Shown piece after piece: positions 7,450-7,451 of a DNA stretch of 7,451 bases. Under the pieces are notes generated by a model. That model was not told where the DNA came from and searched no databases. It saw only the letters and a program-made list of their open reading frames with translations. How positions within the stretch are numbered: position 1 is the stretch's first letter; each line of letters begins with the position of its first letter. The position numbers and the translations under genes are program-made. This stretch comes from Burkholderiales bacterium. GTDB lineage: Bacteria > Pseudomonadota > Gammaproteobacteria > Burkholderiales > UBA11063. The stretch spans positions 1 to 7,451 of the forward strand of contig JAPJMP010000175.1 of assembly GCA_026461645.1 (NCBI GenBank). Reading direction: 5' to 3'.

Positions 7450-7451
7450 AA

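Noticed and set aside
1..7451. CRISPR arrays, tRNA/rRNA genes, insertion sequences or long repeats
   Set aside because: No spaced direct repeats, cloverleaf-like segments, transposase motifs or long terminal inverted repeats were seen on reading either strand.

Overview
The window is AT-rich (roughly one third G+C by eye) and uses the standard code: TGG for Trp, TAA or TAG stops. It comes from a bacterium that stores or processes glycogen or other alpha-glucans. The short-type glycogen phosphorylase, the ~630-residue branching enzyme, the signal-less type I pullulanase and the strong A/T codon bias suggest an AT-rich gammaproteobacterium of the Francisella/Fastidiosibacter kind. That placement is inference from general resemblance, not from a search.

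Left part (1-5474), alpha-glucan metabolism. On the minus strand is the N-terminal 181 codons of a glycogen/maltodextrin phosphorylase, cut by the left window edge. It diverges across a 157-base intergenic region (544-700) from a plus-strand run of glgB (1,4-alpha-glucan branching enzyme), a type I pullulanase that overlaps glgB by 11 bases, and, 33 bases further on, an MFS transporter (5508-6731). Together these enzymes would introduce alpha-1,6 branches (GlgB), remove them (pullulanase) and shorten the linear chains to glucose-1-phosphate (phosphorylase). The transporter's substrate is not evident.

Right part (6743-7451), a compact minus-strand unit unrelated to glycogen by content. In the direction of transcription it has a good sigma-70-type promoter (7421-7449), a ~90-base leader with a small hairpin and T-run, and a strong Shine-Dalgarno site. 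Next come a 32-residue Cys/Lys/Ser-rich peptide gene (7225-7323), a 12-bp perfect stem terminator starting 4 bases after its stop (7189-7220), and a 144-residue protein (6743-7177). That protein carries a D-D-V-W-H ... I-H-H-E-P signature like the glycine-rich-domain-containing-protein-like (GRDP-like, DUF1399-type) family. A highly expressed tiny Cys peptide, an attenuating terminator and a downstream candidate partner protein resemble the layout of a modified-peptide or metal-handling peptide locus. This is the most interesting part of the window. No recognised maturase, protease or exporter is visible here, so the interpretation stays open.

The MFS gene and the 144-residue gene converge with only 11 bases between their stop codons and no visible terminator.
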